The notes beneath the pieces were generated by a model, which made no database searches, was not told the DNA's origin, and saw only the letters and a program-made list of their open reading frames with translations. A program made the position numbers and the translations under genes. 64,000 nucleotides of DNA from Amborella trichopoda (lineage: Eukaryota; Streptophyta; Magnoliopsida; Amborellales; Amborellaceae), in the NCBI RefSeq assembly GCF_000471905.2, contig NW_006496119.1, forward strand, positions 1,596,988 to 1,660,987. The letters run 5' to 3'. This document shows positions 34,551 to 47,600 of this stretch, in pieces. How positions within the stretch are numbered: the first letter of the stretch is position 1; every line of letters starts with the position of its first letter.

Positions 34551-36905
34551 TGATAACTAGCAAATACAATTTTATTGTGAGAGAACAAATTCGCGATAAA
34601 AGGATACAAACATGGGGAGTCGAGGCGTCCACCATACACCAAAAGCCGGAGATAACCAACAGAAAAACTCTCTCTCTATATCTACTAGAACTTTGTTACA
34701 TTCACTAAAATCAATAACCAACCTCTTTACAATTAATGACTTGGATTCATTACTGTCATTGCGGTTTTAAAAGATAAATCATAACGCCTTATTTCCATGA
34801 TCGTTATCTAAATATAATAATGGACTTTTAACTCATACCAAAGTTATTAACAAAGGGAAAGTATATAATGCGATCATTTACTTTTGGTATAAGGTGATCA
34901 CAATAAATCTTAACAGTTGGATGTGAAATTGGGTAACTACATTTATTTCATTAAACAAGATCAAAGTTGAAAAGAGTTTTTGTCAAACATTGTAACACAC
35001 CCAAGCTATTGTATTTCACTTCGGATGGTTGTAAGTAGTTGTAACCTCTTTATTCGAAAAGTAAATGGTCTCATTGTATACAATCTCATTAATAAAACAC
35101 ACTTATCCTTCTTAAAAGAAAAGGAGCTCCAATTCATGTTACTTTCTCAAACAAAAAAAAAAGATAATCTTTTCTAGAAAAACACTCATACCTAACAAAA
35201 GGATTTATCTTTCTACACAAAAAAAAAAAAGAAAGTACATTCTATAAAAAATGGACTTTATCAAACTAACCCAATAAAACACATACTAATTTTATTTCTA
35301 TCAATTAACCACAATAATAAAAACTAAAAATGCACCCATAAAACATAAAGAATAATTAAGTCCCCTAAAACTTGAGAAGAATAAAACTACTGAAATTATA
35401 GAGTTTAGAAATAAGCTCCCTTAGTTCGTGAAAACTCGTTCTCGAGTTTAAAAATAAGCTAAGAGGAAATTTGTGTTAATCTTGCAACTTTATTCAATCC
35501 GAATATTGTAAACACGATCATGAAACTTGTGGATTACTGCATTAGTCAAAACCGTATTGAAATTAAAAGAGGTATTGAATTTGAAAAACCCTAGAGGAAA
35601 GAGTCAATGTATATCGATACAATATGTTTGGCCACATATGTTGAAATTGAATCAATTTATCCATGTAATCTTGTTGAAATTGCTCGTGCTCAGCCTAAAA
35701 TATATCAAAGGAGCATATTCAAGATTAATACCTTTAAATACTGAACTAACTTCGGCTATTGATTCTCTTTTGAATCCTTCAGTTTTTTCCATCAAATATC
35801 AATTCAACAATGAAATCTTGTAATCATTGTAGATCAGATCTATTGCAGGATTGTATTTATCATCTAAGTGTATATCAAAAATTAGTGACTGATCTTAATG
35901 TACAACTTGCTGATTTTCGATATGACCAACTCCAAAATCAACCTTGTTCTCCTTCAAAATATGTAGATCAACTGTAATGTTGGAATATTGTGATCTACTC
36001 TCTCGAATATAAGGCTCCCAATGTGGAGCGTATACATAAAGTGGGTTCTCGAAGGTAGCTTTTGACTCATTACCATCACCGTAGTATGTTCGGGCAGGGT
36101 TTTGCACTAAGCGTTAGGTCAACTCCTCATTTTACCTTCTATATCAATGTCTTGCAGGTTTTGTTCTTGCAGGATGCGTTCATTCCCGATACCTAGCTAT
36201 CGAGCATGTCCACCACCATGATCTGATAAGAACCATCGGTGAGCACCATGATCTGATAAGAACCACTACTTTGATACCACCTGATACGGATGAAAGTTTA
36301 TCGGCAAAGATCCGACTGAGAAAAAAATGTGACTTAAAAAAAGAAAAAAAAAAAAAAAAAAATTAACAACCGCATAAAATCGAGACCTCAACCACGTACC
36401 ACACGCAAAAGATGACCACCGAAAAAGTTCTCTCCACATTCACTAAAATCAAAGGCCACTCTCTTTACCATCGACAACTTACACTCATAACCACCACCGT
36501 GTCTCTAAAAGATAAAAATGTATTTTCATGTTCCACCGTGTCTCTAAAGGATAAAAATGTATTTTCATGTTCCTTATACAAAGATAAAGAATGTACTTTC
36601 AACCCATACAAAAATAGTAATAAAACACACCTACCTTCCATAAAGGAAAGGAACTCCAATTGACTCACGTAACTTTTCTAAAAAAAATTAAACATCCAAA
36701 TAAAAACAAAAGATAAGCTTTTCTAAGAGAATACTCCTACCGAACAAAGAGATTTATCCTTCTACAAAAAAAAAAAAAAATCCTTAAAAATTGGCTTTAT
36801 TAAACTAATCCAAAAAATCCATGCTAATCAATTAACCCTAATAATAAAAAATAAAAATATACCTATAAAAAATAAAGAAAAAAATAACTCCCATAAAAGT
36901 CCAAA
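34551..36905 (-). mobile_element. Short non-autonomous LTR element (TRIM/LARD-like)
   Basis: Two direct repeats flank about 0.9 kb. The block 35090-35370 (AATAAAACACACTTATCCTT, then AAAGGAGCTCCAATTCATGT) is matched by 36610-36905 (AATAAAACACACCTACCTTC, then AAAGGAACTCCAATTGACTC) over most of its length. Reading the minus strand, the upper repeat ends CCGTATCA at 36282 and is followed after two bases by TGGTATCAAAG, close to the initiator-Met tRNA primer-binding site of many copia elements (TGGTATCAGAG). The lower repeat begins TGATA at 34551. There is no gag or pol. The outer end of the upper LTR (about 36905-37100) is not resolved. Confidence 0.5.
36269..36279 (-). other. Primer-binding-site candidate, tRNA-iMet type
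   Basis: On the minus strand this reads TGGTATCAAAG, one mismatch from the usual TGGTATCAGAG. It is two bases inside the putative LTR end. A 32-bp direct duplication with CACCATGATCTGATAAGAAC lies just next to it (36213-36266). Confidence 0.45.
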
Positions 36906-38486
36906 AAAATCTTCAGTAATTTCCTTCATTTTTTTTTTCTTTTTCTGAATGTTTGATTTCCTTATCTTCAAATCGGGAACACAGCCAAAAGGTTTTATTC
37001 ATCTGCAATGGGAAACAAAATCTATATTATTTATTAATTTTCAAATCGCAAATAAAAAAAAAGAGTATTCTGTTTAGTGTTTGGATTGATATTGCATGGC
37101 CAAGGAGCTAAATCGATTCTCAGAAGGAAAATAAAAGGGTTTCGAACTATGAAATGAGATTTGCTATGGATAAAGAGAAAGAGAAAGAGAAAGAAAAGAA
37201 AGAGAGAGTACGAAGAAGCAGCGTAGAGAGAGAAAGAAGAAGAAGCGTAGAGAGAAATAGGAGAAAGAGAGAGAGGGTGGGCCCGCAACCGTCAAATCTA
37301 AAGATGGGGAACAACTGACGATCTGAGACAAAAGGAAGGGTCTTGTACTGCTCCCACTGCTAGAGAGAGGCACGACAGCCCATGGCCCTATCTGCAACTC
37401 TCTATCTGTCTCTTTCTCTCTCTTCCCCCTCACTCTCTTTCTTCAATAAATATTCGTCCGGATAGTGAGAGAGACGCCCATCGATGTGCTTTTAGTGAGA
37501 TAAACTGATGCTTGAGATGTGAGAGAAAGAGAAGAGAGCCTTAAGTGCTTTTACATCTTGTGGCCCCTAATCAAATTCTCAAATACCAGGAGGGTCCACG
37601 CATTTCATTTTCATCCCAAAGGCTTTTGACAATGTCAAATAAAAAAAAATTCTTTTTTTTTTTCTCTCTCGCAAAGAGAGAAAAATTTATAAGCCGAGGC
37701 TCTGTACAATCAAATTAGAATCTACCTCAAATAATTTCACTAAAAAAGATTGTTTTGGTATCCAAATAGTTCATTTTGACATGAGGATGCATGAATATGA
37801 GACAAAAATAGGTTTCACTTTTTGGAAATACTGGTGGCTAATTTTTGGACGGTCAATTTTTTTTTTTTAAGTTTTAAAAATTTGTTTGATTTAGTATAGT
37901 TTTTAAGTTTTAAATTTTATAATTAAAAATAAAAATATATTTTTAAATTTCAAAAAAATTCTCAGTATTTAATCCACATTTTTGGATGCTATTTGAAGAT
38001 GCGCCGATCGTTTGAGCCAGGGCTCTATACAAAACCGCACCCTAATGAAAAACTTCTTTTCCTTTCTCTCTCTAAATAATAATATGGAGTTATGGACCCA
38101 GTCAACTCCATATGAGGTTCTGTTTATTTAACTTGGTTTGGAGGGTAGGTGTCCGACAAAATGGGCATTTTGGGTATTCGAAATGGGACATAATGGAGGG
38201 ATGCATCATGAACATCATACATGGATGAGTTCCTCCTCCACTTTTTTATCAGGGTACGGTCCCTCCATGTAGAATGGCGAGGTTTTTTGTAGAGAGAGAA
38301 TCAAACACTGCAGTCTTTCTCTCTCTCTCATTGGGAAGGCAAGCGTGCAGGCACCGCAGTGTGGCTAATGGTGTGGGTTCCTCCTCATGCAGTCTGCAAG
38401 AGCAGGGGGAAATGGACCCTCTGATTATTCCCCTTATTATAATTATTAGTATCTCTTTCTCTCTCTAGGGATTCTCTTTCGCTCTC
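36906..38486. other. KNOX 5' flanking region
   Basis: This is the proximal upstream region of the KNOX gene. It contains GA/CT-rich tracts (37160-37280, 37400-37440, 38312-38330), A/T homopolymers and no convincing gene. Reverse-strand open frames around 37034-37433 are low-complexity Ser/Leu/Phe and not coding. GA-rich promoters are common in plant homeobox genes, but I cannot point to a proven regulatory site. Confidence 0.5.
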
Positions 38487-38493
38487 TATAAAG
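38487..38493 (+). promoter_or_regulatory. TATA box candidate of the KNOX gene
   Basis: TATAAAG lies 125 bp upstream of the start codon in a CT-rich context. Transcription would then begin near 38515-38525, giving a GA-rich 5' leader of about 100 nt that ends GGGAAGAGAGAGAGAGAG before the ATG. Confidence 0.6.
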
Positions 38494-38617
38494 TAAGCGG
38501 ACCGACAGTATTCTCCTGCAAGAACCCGGACCAAAAGTTTCTCAATTTCTAAAGCGAGGGGTGCGGGGGGGTCTCTGAAACAGCTGGAGAAAGTGACTGG
38601 GAAGAGAGAGAGAGAGA

Positions 38618-38956
38618 ATGGAGGGTCAGAGTTCTTGCTTGTTTGGATACAGCGCCATGATGGGTTTTGGAGAAAACAATAACAGTAGTAGTAATAATAG
38701 CAATAACAATGATAATCGTAGTAATGGAGGAGGAGGAGGAGGAGGGGGGTGTTTTGGTGGTAATGCGATGATGATTGTGACACCTTCGAGCCCTCCGGTT
38801 TTGCAGCGTCCTGCTCATGGAGAAGAAGCGAATAACAAAGACAAAAAGAGTAATGACAGTTGTTATATGGTAGAGGATGAGACCTCCATGAAAGCGAAGA
38901 TCATGGCTCACCCCCACTTCGCCCGCCTGTTGAACGCATATGTAAACTGTCAGAAG
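38618..38956 (+). CDS. STM-like: KNOX exon 1
   Basis: This exon encodes residues 1-113. The start is the first ATG after the GA-rich leader. It codes for poly-Asn and a run of eight Gly, then the first half of KNOX1, ending after CQK, the conserved position of KNOX intron 1. The donor is AAG|GTAGTG, phase 0. Confidence 0.95.
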
Positions 38957-41900
38957 GTAGTGAGAAAAGAGAGAGGAATTGATTTCTGGTTTTTTATATG
39001 GTTTGGGACTTTGGACAGAGAGAGTGACTGTTAACTTCTTGTGCATTTTACTGTATTTTTTCATGTGTAGTAGTTGATTTCTTGTTTTTTGGTTTGGGTT
39101 TGGAGAGAGAGAGAATTGTTTTGATTCCTTGTTTCTGATATAGTTCTTGTGTGCCGGAAGGAAGAATGGTGTACCCATCTACCATAGCTGATATGGAAAG
39201 GGAGAGAGATTAATCACATCTGATAGGGGTATATTGAGAGAGAAATAATGTCGTTTCTGATATGGATTTAGAGTGAGAGTGATAGGGTAGAGACATGGTG
39301 CAGATTCTTTTTTTTTCTGATAGAGAGAGAGAGAGAGAGAGTCGTTTTATATGAATTTTGAGGGAGAAGGGGAGGGGAAGAGCGGTATTGGGTTCGTCGT
39401 CTAGAGAGACTGGTGGAATTCACTTTTCTGATTTGGGGGGGAAAGGGAGAGATGGAGTTCTCGTTCTGATATGGGTTTTGTTTACAGAGAGTGATGGAAT
39501 ATGGGTTTTGTTTAGGGAGAAAGAGTGATGGAATTCTCGTTTCTGGCATGGGTTTTGTTTATAGGGGACGGGGGGAGAGATGGAATTCTTGTTTTGGGTT
39601 TAGAGAGAGATGGGGGAAGATGGAACTCTCGTTTCTGATGATATGGGTTTTGTTAGCGAGAGAGAGAGAGAGGTGAAATTCATTATTCTGGTTTCTGGTA
39701 TGTTTTTTATTCCTGTATGGGGCACGCTCGGCTTTTTGCAGGTCGGAGCGCCTCCTGAGGTGGTGGCTCAGCTAGAAGAGGTGTGCGTAGCGGCTGCAGC
39801 CGCCTCCAAATCCTCTTCAACAACGGCAGCGGCAGCGGCGGCGGCAGCAGCAGCAGCAGCAAGAGGAGGTGAGGAGGAGGAGCCAGCACTGGATCAGTTC
39901 ATGGAAGCCTACTCAGAAATGCTCACCAAATACGCGCAAGAGCTCACCAAGCCCTTGGAAGAAGCCATGCTCTTCCTCTCCAGGATCGATTCTCAATTCA
40001 AGGCCCTCACCTTAACTTCGCCTTCCCCCTCCTCAGGTAAAACCCTAACCCTAACCCTAAGAACCATACACACACAGATGCCTCATCAAAAACAAAAGGA
40101 CCATCTTTATTAAAAACCATACTGAAAGCATATATATACGAGGTTTCAGTATATGGATTGTGAAATAAAAATAAATGGATATTTATTATTATATTGATGA
40201 TTCTATTAGTAAGGATAAGTACCTTCTCTTTTACGTATCGTACGTGTGTGTATAAATTATAGATGCATGAGCGAGTAATAAATTAGTGAATACGTGCATC
40301 TGCCTGCACACTGCAAATGTGCACTCTCTCTCCTCTTCCTACGTATAATAAAAATGCTTCTTGTTCTTTGAACAAGCAGGATGAATGCTTCGGCAACAGA
40401 GCTATTACTGCTTTCTCTCTCTATCACGTAGAGAGAGAGAGAGACGCATATGATATGTTTGCAGTCCTCAAGATTTGTTGGTGGCCTTTACAATGCACTC
40501 ATTTCGTGCACTGGTTGCAATGCCAGACCATATTAGGGTTAGGGTTAGGGTTAGGGCATGCTGCTGCATACCAGATTCTCGCCGTGGTGCCGTGGAAAGG
40601 GGCATGGCTGCTCAATCTATGAAGACATGCTTTTCTTCCTGTTCCTTATTTATTTTCAATGTCTTCAGACTACCTAGTTGTGTTGCGTCATTAATTTCCA
40701 TCTAGAAAGTTTTATTCTTTGTTTTGGTGAACACCACCGATGAACTATTTTAGGTTTAGGTTTAGGTTTGGGTTTGGTTTGTATAAGGCTGAGGGCCTCA
40801 GATAATCAAAGTAAAGCACAACATTGAATAATGTCGAAAGTCTTTATGATGGCCTGAACATTTATTTTCATCTCCCGTTATAAAAATTAAAGCTTTGAGA
40901 ATAGTGTAGATCAAACAAATCTTTTAACCCTTGAGAATTTTGAAAATTGACGGTCTAGATAATGCATTAAAAGATGCATTATGTCCAAGACTTGAAATAT
41001 ATTTTTTATATTCATATACCTCAAGGTTGAGATGATCAAATTTTAGGTTTTTCGGTATCAAAGCAACTTATTATGGTGAATTTTTGAGATACCCTTTAAT
41101 GTGATTCTTTAGGGCCTCAACCTTATATGAACCTTTTCCTTTAGGTTTAGCTTTTGGTATATGTAGGCCATTGAGTGATCAGATCGATCTCAGGGGGTGG
41201 TGAAGGTGTTTGTACTTACAACCAAATCCTCCTCCTGTAGAACTTTGTTTATATTTCTTTTATGTATCACCACTGATGTGATGTCTAGAAATTTTGCATA
41301 TTTGCTCTTTCTCCCTCCCCCTTTCTTGAAACAATAAATGGGGATAGATAGCTTCTAACCGTTGGTTTCTTTTCAATATATTATTTATTTAATGAAAGAA
41401 TGAATCATGATAGTATCTCCATAACGATCCAATGCAACGGTTAAATCTCTGCTTCCAAATAAAGTAGTGATGCATACTTAATCATACCTTGATGGTCCAC
41501 AATGTTTTAGATCTTGGTGTCAAGGTAGCCATCTAGCGTATGCTGTTGCCTAAGTAACTCCTAAAGAAAAAAGGAAAATGGTTTGATAGGGCTGCTGCCC
41601 TATCAAAAATAAGTAAAACCCCACCTCATAACTCATCAAAAATTGCAATTCAAACAATAAAAAACCTTTAAATATATCATCTCGGCTTGAATATTATGGT
41701 TGTGAAAGAAATTTAGGATTCAAGCTCAAAAAATAGTGTATATTGTAAAAAATTATCTAAACCGTCCATTTCACCCTAAAAATAAGTGTTTATAGATCCG
41801 CAAGATCTGTACCATTTTTAAGTTTTAAATTTTAGTGTTGGTGTTGGAAATTGATTTAAGAGCCATCATGAAGATTTCAGTTGCCAAAAGTGTTTTCGGG

Positions 41901-44583
41901 AAGAGGATTTGAGCTGAGGTTTTTTTTTGTTTCCATGAAGCCTGGGGCTTATAAAAGCCTCATCCATAAAAAAATTATATGAAATATAATTGCTATATTT
42001 ACCACACCAAATTATATAAGAACAATTGTTTCATGCTAGCTGGACCGCATTTATACAATATGCAGTCCTAAGGTATAAAGCATCCATCTTAAAGATGGAT
42101 GCAAATAGGTGGTCAATTGTAACTAATGGTCCAAATTTTTTTTTAATATGCTCCAAGCTAGTCGCAATAGATTATTAAAACGGTTCTTATTTCTAGTTTT
42201 CAAATTTTATTTATTTGTTCATATTCATGATCTCCATGCTAAAGATTATATATTCTCTTAAACTTTAAATCAAATTATATTTCAAAAATATTTTTATTGC
42301 CAACCGCATTTCTAAATGTACGGGCTTGGTCGCATGCTAACCGCGTCCATTATTTAATACAATGTCCTTGTGCTTTTGTGTAGATATAAGTGTTTCTACA
42401 AAGGACATGCTACATAATACCTTTGTACTTAATTGTATACATTTACACATGCAAACTTATGAATACAAAGGACCACACTTGATCTCAAAATGATCATGTG
42501 TATTCTCTCCAATTTGAACATGTCTAGAATCATTTGTGTGAAGATGCCAATGCTGTATTTAGTGCACTGCAAAAAAGTTATCATGGCAAGAAGATGGAGG
42601 CTCATTGCTAGCGATACTATCCTGTCACATGTAATTTCATGTTTCGATATGTTGTACTTACTACTCCATTTCAAGTTGGACTTTTTGAGTATTGATTCCC
42701 TTAATTGCACTATTATTAACTTTATTTATTTTATATCACTAATATTTTGATGCATAAATGATAGTTAGTTACTTTATTCTCTCATTTTGTGCCAACTATT
42801 TTTATGCCTATCATTCTCAAAAAAAAAAAAAAACAACTCTTTTTATGCCCATCAAAGAAAATCGAAAAACAAAAGTAGTTTCGCTGACTACTGAATGCTT
42901 TTTTTACGATTTTAGGTGGAGATAACTTCAGATATCGACAATAATGAGAGCCATGAGATTCTTCTTCCTATTTAAGAGATTATTGGCCTTGTAGTTTTAG
43001 TGGACTTTGATTTCCCATTGTGTAGTTTCCATTATTTCAACCACTTTTATCTGTATTACTTTTTTTTTTTTAATGCGATGAGCATTCCATAGAGTATAAT
43101 ATGTTTTCTTGGGCAGATATATAAATACAGTACATGCATTATTCCTCCTCTGATTAACAATGCTCGTCTTGTCAGTAATCTTGAGGTCTCTGGCAAAAAA
43201 CACTTAAGTTTAATCTATTTTTGACAATTTATTTTGGATTGGATATGAATTTTTTCTTGTTTGACAATATCATAGTGGTATGAAAGGCATCATTATTGGA
43301 TTACTAGAAAGGATGTGGGGCATGGGGATAAATGATGCTCGAACCAACTTAATTCTTCGTATTAACACTTCACATGCTAGATTCTCATTTTTTAATTTTT
43401 GCTTAGATCAGCGGAGAAAGGTCTCCTACCTGTGGTAGGAATCTAACTCAAGACGTCATAATGCGTTACCCCATCACCTTGAGCACCTCTGTATGCCTTG
43501 AGTCCATTCCTTTGGCTCTCATGAATAGTATATTTTTTGGAAGCAAATTGATTGATACTAACATGCTGTAAACTCCTCGTCTATTAGTTTTCTGAACTTA
43601 TCCCAAGGCATGCCCCCCTTTCCTTTTCCATGTTCATCATTTTTTACTTTCCTCTTCTCATTATGGAAGTAAGAAGCTTTATGCATCCATAATTCTTTTT
43701 TTTCCATTGAGTTTTGATTTCATTATCAGTTGTATGCAAAGAAAGTATAGTTGGGTAAAGCTTCTTTGTTTTTTATTGAGTTTTGATTTCATTATCAGTT
43801 GTTCACAAAGAAAGTATAGTTAGGCCTTACTAGGGATGAAAATAAGATATTCTTGGTTTATTTGTGGTCGTTACAGCTGGTTGAATATGGTTGAACGGAA
43901 TGAGCTGAATCATGGTCAAATCATATACCCAAATTAGAAGAAAGTCTTCAGTTTCTTCCTTCCGCACTCTCCCCATTCCTCTAATTTCTATGATTATACT
44001 ACAAGACCATTTACCATTGTTACAAGGAGATCACCATCACTCCTACGCATTAGATGTTAAATTGGATGGCCTAGTATGTGTTATGAAATTCAAGAAATTT
44101 TTTTTCTTTGAACTTTGAGTTTAATGAATAACACACAACCATCGTTTTAAAATTTGACGGACAAGAATGATTGTGACCTCCTTATACTAATACTAAATGG
44201 TATCTTTGTATGCTTTTACACTTTCTGTTTTAAGTTTCCCATGGGACTTAAATATTGGGAAAAGGATGCTCACCCCCCTTTGGCAGACTTCATTCAGCAT
44301 ACACCCTCGGAACTATGGAAAACCCGTGGATCCCTCCAAACTTTTAATAACAAGACATTAAACCCTCTCCCTCGCATTTTTACTATACAAATTATTGTTT
44401 TAACCTCATTCTTTATTCTATTCCCACCTTTAACCCATGAAACTCCTCTCTTTATTTTTTTTCCCATCCTCTACACATACTCTCCCTACCTCTTTCATCA
44501 TTTTCTCTCTTTATCGATTTCTTCAAGCTCTCTCTCCTTGAATCAATGGAGAGAGAGGGCTAAGTGGTTTGGTAGGTATAACT

Positions 44584-44642
<59 letters not shown>

Positions 44643-47600
44643 GTAGGAGGTAGTAGTAGTAGTAGTAGTTAGTAGTAGTAGTAGTAGTACGGTAGTAGTA
44701 AGTAACGTAAGTAACGTAAGTACGTAACGTACTAGTAGTANNNNNNNNNNNNNNNNNNNNGAGAGAGAGAGNGAAGAGAGAGAGAGNAGAGAGAGAGAGA
44801 GAGAGAGAGAGAGAAGGGGGGGTTCAACAGGTTATAAGTTTGTGGATTTTTTTGAGACATGGGTTAAAGGTCAGAATAGAATAAAAAACAGGCTTAAAAT
44901 CGCTATTTAGATAGTGAAATATGAGAAGGGGGTTTAATGTCCAGTTTTTTAAAGTTTGGGAGGTCCATGAGTTTTCCATGGACCCAAAGGGTGTATGCAA
45001 GATGAAAGTCCCCCAAAGGTGTTGAGTGCCCTTTTCCCTTAAACATTTTACTGTCTTGCCAAAGTTTGGAAATTAAAATTCTTGACTTCCACAAAAAATA
45101 CCAATATTGATATTACCAACATCAAATTTTTTCCAAAGGGAAGCACTTGGAAGTATTTACAGTGTATTACTTTGAGGGGCATATATTTTCTTTTCCCTTC
45201 CTTTTAGCATATGCCAAATTGAAACCAAATTCTGAAATTTTAAGTTTATAATATATATTTTATGGAATTGGCATTTGATTTAGCACAAAAACATATTCGG
45301 AAATTAGTCCATGTCCATATGAATGTTTTTGTAAGTTTCTAAATCCTTTTTTGTGAAATTACTACTTGATTTCAGCATGATAAAGGTATCATGAAATTCT
45401 TGCTAGGTCATCATTGATTTTGGTTCTTCATCAGTTGTTATGACAATAGAAAAATAATTAGCGCTTAGATGAGAGAAACAACTAACAGATTCTACATAAG
45501 GATATTAGATGTACTGTTATGAATACCATTTCCAAAGACTGTGTCTTTGTATAGGATAAATATGGTCCTATTGCATCTTGTTTACTTACACTTTTATCGA
45601 GGAACACCATCAGCATCATACTGATTGCTTTTCACTCATTTTTAATGATTCTTTAGATAATTGAGGTGTATTTCCATTTCATCAGGTTCAAGCTAGTTCA
45701 AGAGTTATTTCATGTCCTCTTGTGTCATCTTTGAGCAACAGTTCAATTAACTCCTAGCTGGGAATGGCAGATCAATATATCTGCTCTAATTGCATCTATT
45801 CCTTGTGCAAGTATGATTATACTTGTAGTAGATTGTGTGCTATTATGTGTTGTACTTTTTAAGGTTTAATAGACTGAAATGTAGTTGTTCTCATGTCTTT
45901 TTGTATTAAGTGTATCGGTAGCGGTTGCACATGAATTATTAAACAATTAGATTGATCATTTGGATTACCAGGTCATACGTGTACATATGTAATTCTGATA
46001 GTGTTAACTTATGAGAATCATCATACTTAGGTATTTGCTTCATAAAAGGTAATTGTTTTGGTGAGGCTGCAGCCTTGTACACTTCCAAAGAAATGGATAG
46101 TGCAGATTTTACAACGTATTTGAAAGAGAGAAATTGGGGTGCTGGGAAGCGCTGGTTAACTTTTTTTGCATTTCCCTCCATTCTTTCTTGCAAACCTTCC
46201 TCTCTTTAAGCTCACCCTCTTTCTACAAAGATGAATCAACCAAAGCTTCAATTTTCCACACTATTTCTGGATCAATCTTCTAAGAGATTGATGTCCTTTA
46301 ATGGAAGAACATCAAGAAAGCAGTATGCTTTTGAGTGAGCCTATAAAACTGGTTCAAAACCTCTTCATTTTGCATGAGGAACCAGATCCGGCTTCCACTG
46401 TGGGAGTCATTGAGCAAAGCTTTTATTCTCTCCAAAACAACAGAAGATTAATGTCAAACAGAATATTAGAGTTTTTGGGGAAGGAAACTGTGTTTTTTTG
46501 GGCATCTTTCTGATTATTGCTGATGAGTTTCTCTTTTGCAGTGACCTCAATGGTTTGTAAAGGGACAATTCTTGAGCACGAGGAATCGAGTTTGGATTAA
46601 GGAAAGTTGAGTGAGATTTGACTGTGCGATGAAAGATCCAATGGATGGCTGCTTTATTTCTCTACAAGTGCCTTGTTGTTAAGACCCTAACTGGCACAGG
46701 CAGAAATTAGGATGACAAGTGAAGAGCCTCATCAGGCTCAGATAATTGAGTCCCTCTAAAACCTCCAAAAGCTCCTCAACAATTATCTCCATTTTTTGAC
46801 AAAACTCCAACTAATCACAGAACAAGCACTCTGAACTATAAAAAAAAAAAAAATATCGCCCTCTTAACCTTGCTGGTCCTTCTTAATCATAAAACAGCTA
46901 TATCATAGTGGGGATAGGAATTCGGTGGTGTCCATGATTGATTCTAAATTTTGTTATATAGACAGAATCGCACAGATGCACACATATAGCTGGTTCAAAA
47001 GAACTTCTATCTTATTTACACAAAGAAGATACCCATCGTTACTGCAAGACTTGGAACTCAGTATGGGTGGGCCCATACAAACTCAGACCTTTAGAGCCTC
47101 AGCATATGGTGGATATGAGGTACCCCAAGTATATGGAACATCTTCCAAGTTGACACATTCAGTGGAAAAAATAAAATAAAAATTAAAACAAGCCCTTGTT
47201 TAGCTAACCCAGCAAGTTTGAGCATTCTAAGAAACTATAGGTGGTGAAGAATTTCATCAAAGAGTTTGTATGCATCGATGGTTTTTTAAAAAACTGAGTG
47301 TAATGGACAAGGGAGCTGTGCACCAAGGAGGGTCCAGTTAGAAACCATATTTTACGATTTGGTTATGGAGAGATTGTCATTTGATAGAGAGAAAAGGTGG
47401 GCATAGCCCTTGAGAGAGAAAAGAATTGAGAAGTGGTCAGCGACCATTCGGTTGAAGAAGGAGAGACTCCTTTGATGTTTTGGAGTTGGAGAATGCTCTG
47501 ATCATGGTCTTGAACATGGAGGGAGTTGGGTGTGGACAATGTCGAAGAGGAGGCTCGAATGCAATAGAGACGGTGGGTAAGGAGAAAGTGCAGAGAGATA

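Noticed and set aside
38385..39178. Reverse open frames of 132 and 209 codons opposite KNOX exon 1
   Set aside because: They are shadows of the simple-repeat codons of exon 1 (poly-Asn gives poly-Tyr/Cys and Ile/Thr runs) and of the GA-rich leader.
40043..40556. Chromosome-end telomere or fusion point
   Set aside because: There are only three and four hexamers, of a non-plant repeat type, within an intron of an intact gene.
43400..43505. A second SINE, reverse orientation
   Set aside because: A B-box-like GAGTTAGATTCC is present, but there is no convincing A box, tail or target duplication.
44640..44745. Palindrome-like GTAGTAGTA and ACGTAAGTACGTAACGT words beside the gap
   Set aside because: They directly border an N gap and scattered single Ns in a microsatellite, so they are probably low-quality consensus.
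46301..47179. Nested genes in KNOX intron 2 (open frames of 70 and 84 codons)
   Set aside because: They have no recognisable motif, no longer frame by splicing nearby pieces, and base composition like the rest of the intron.
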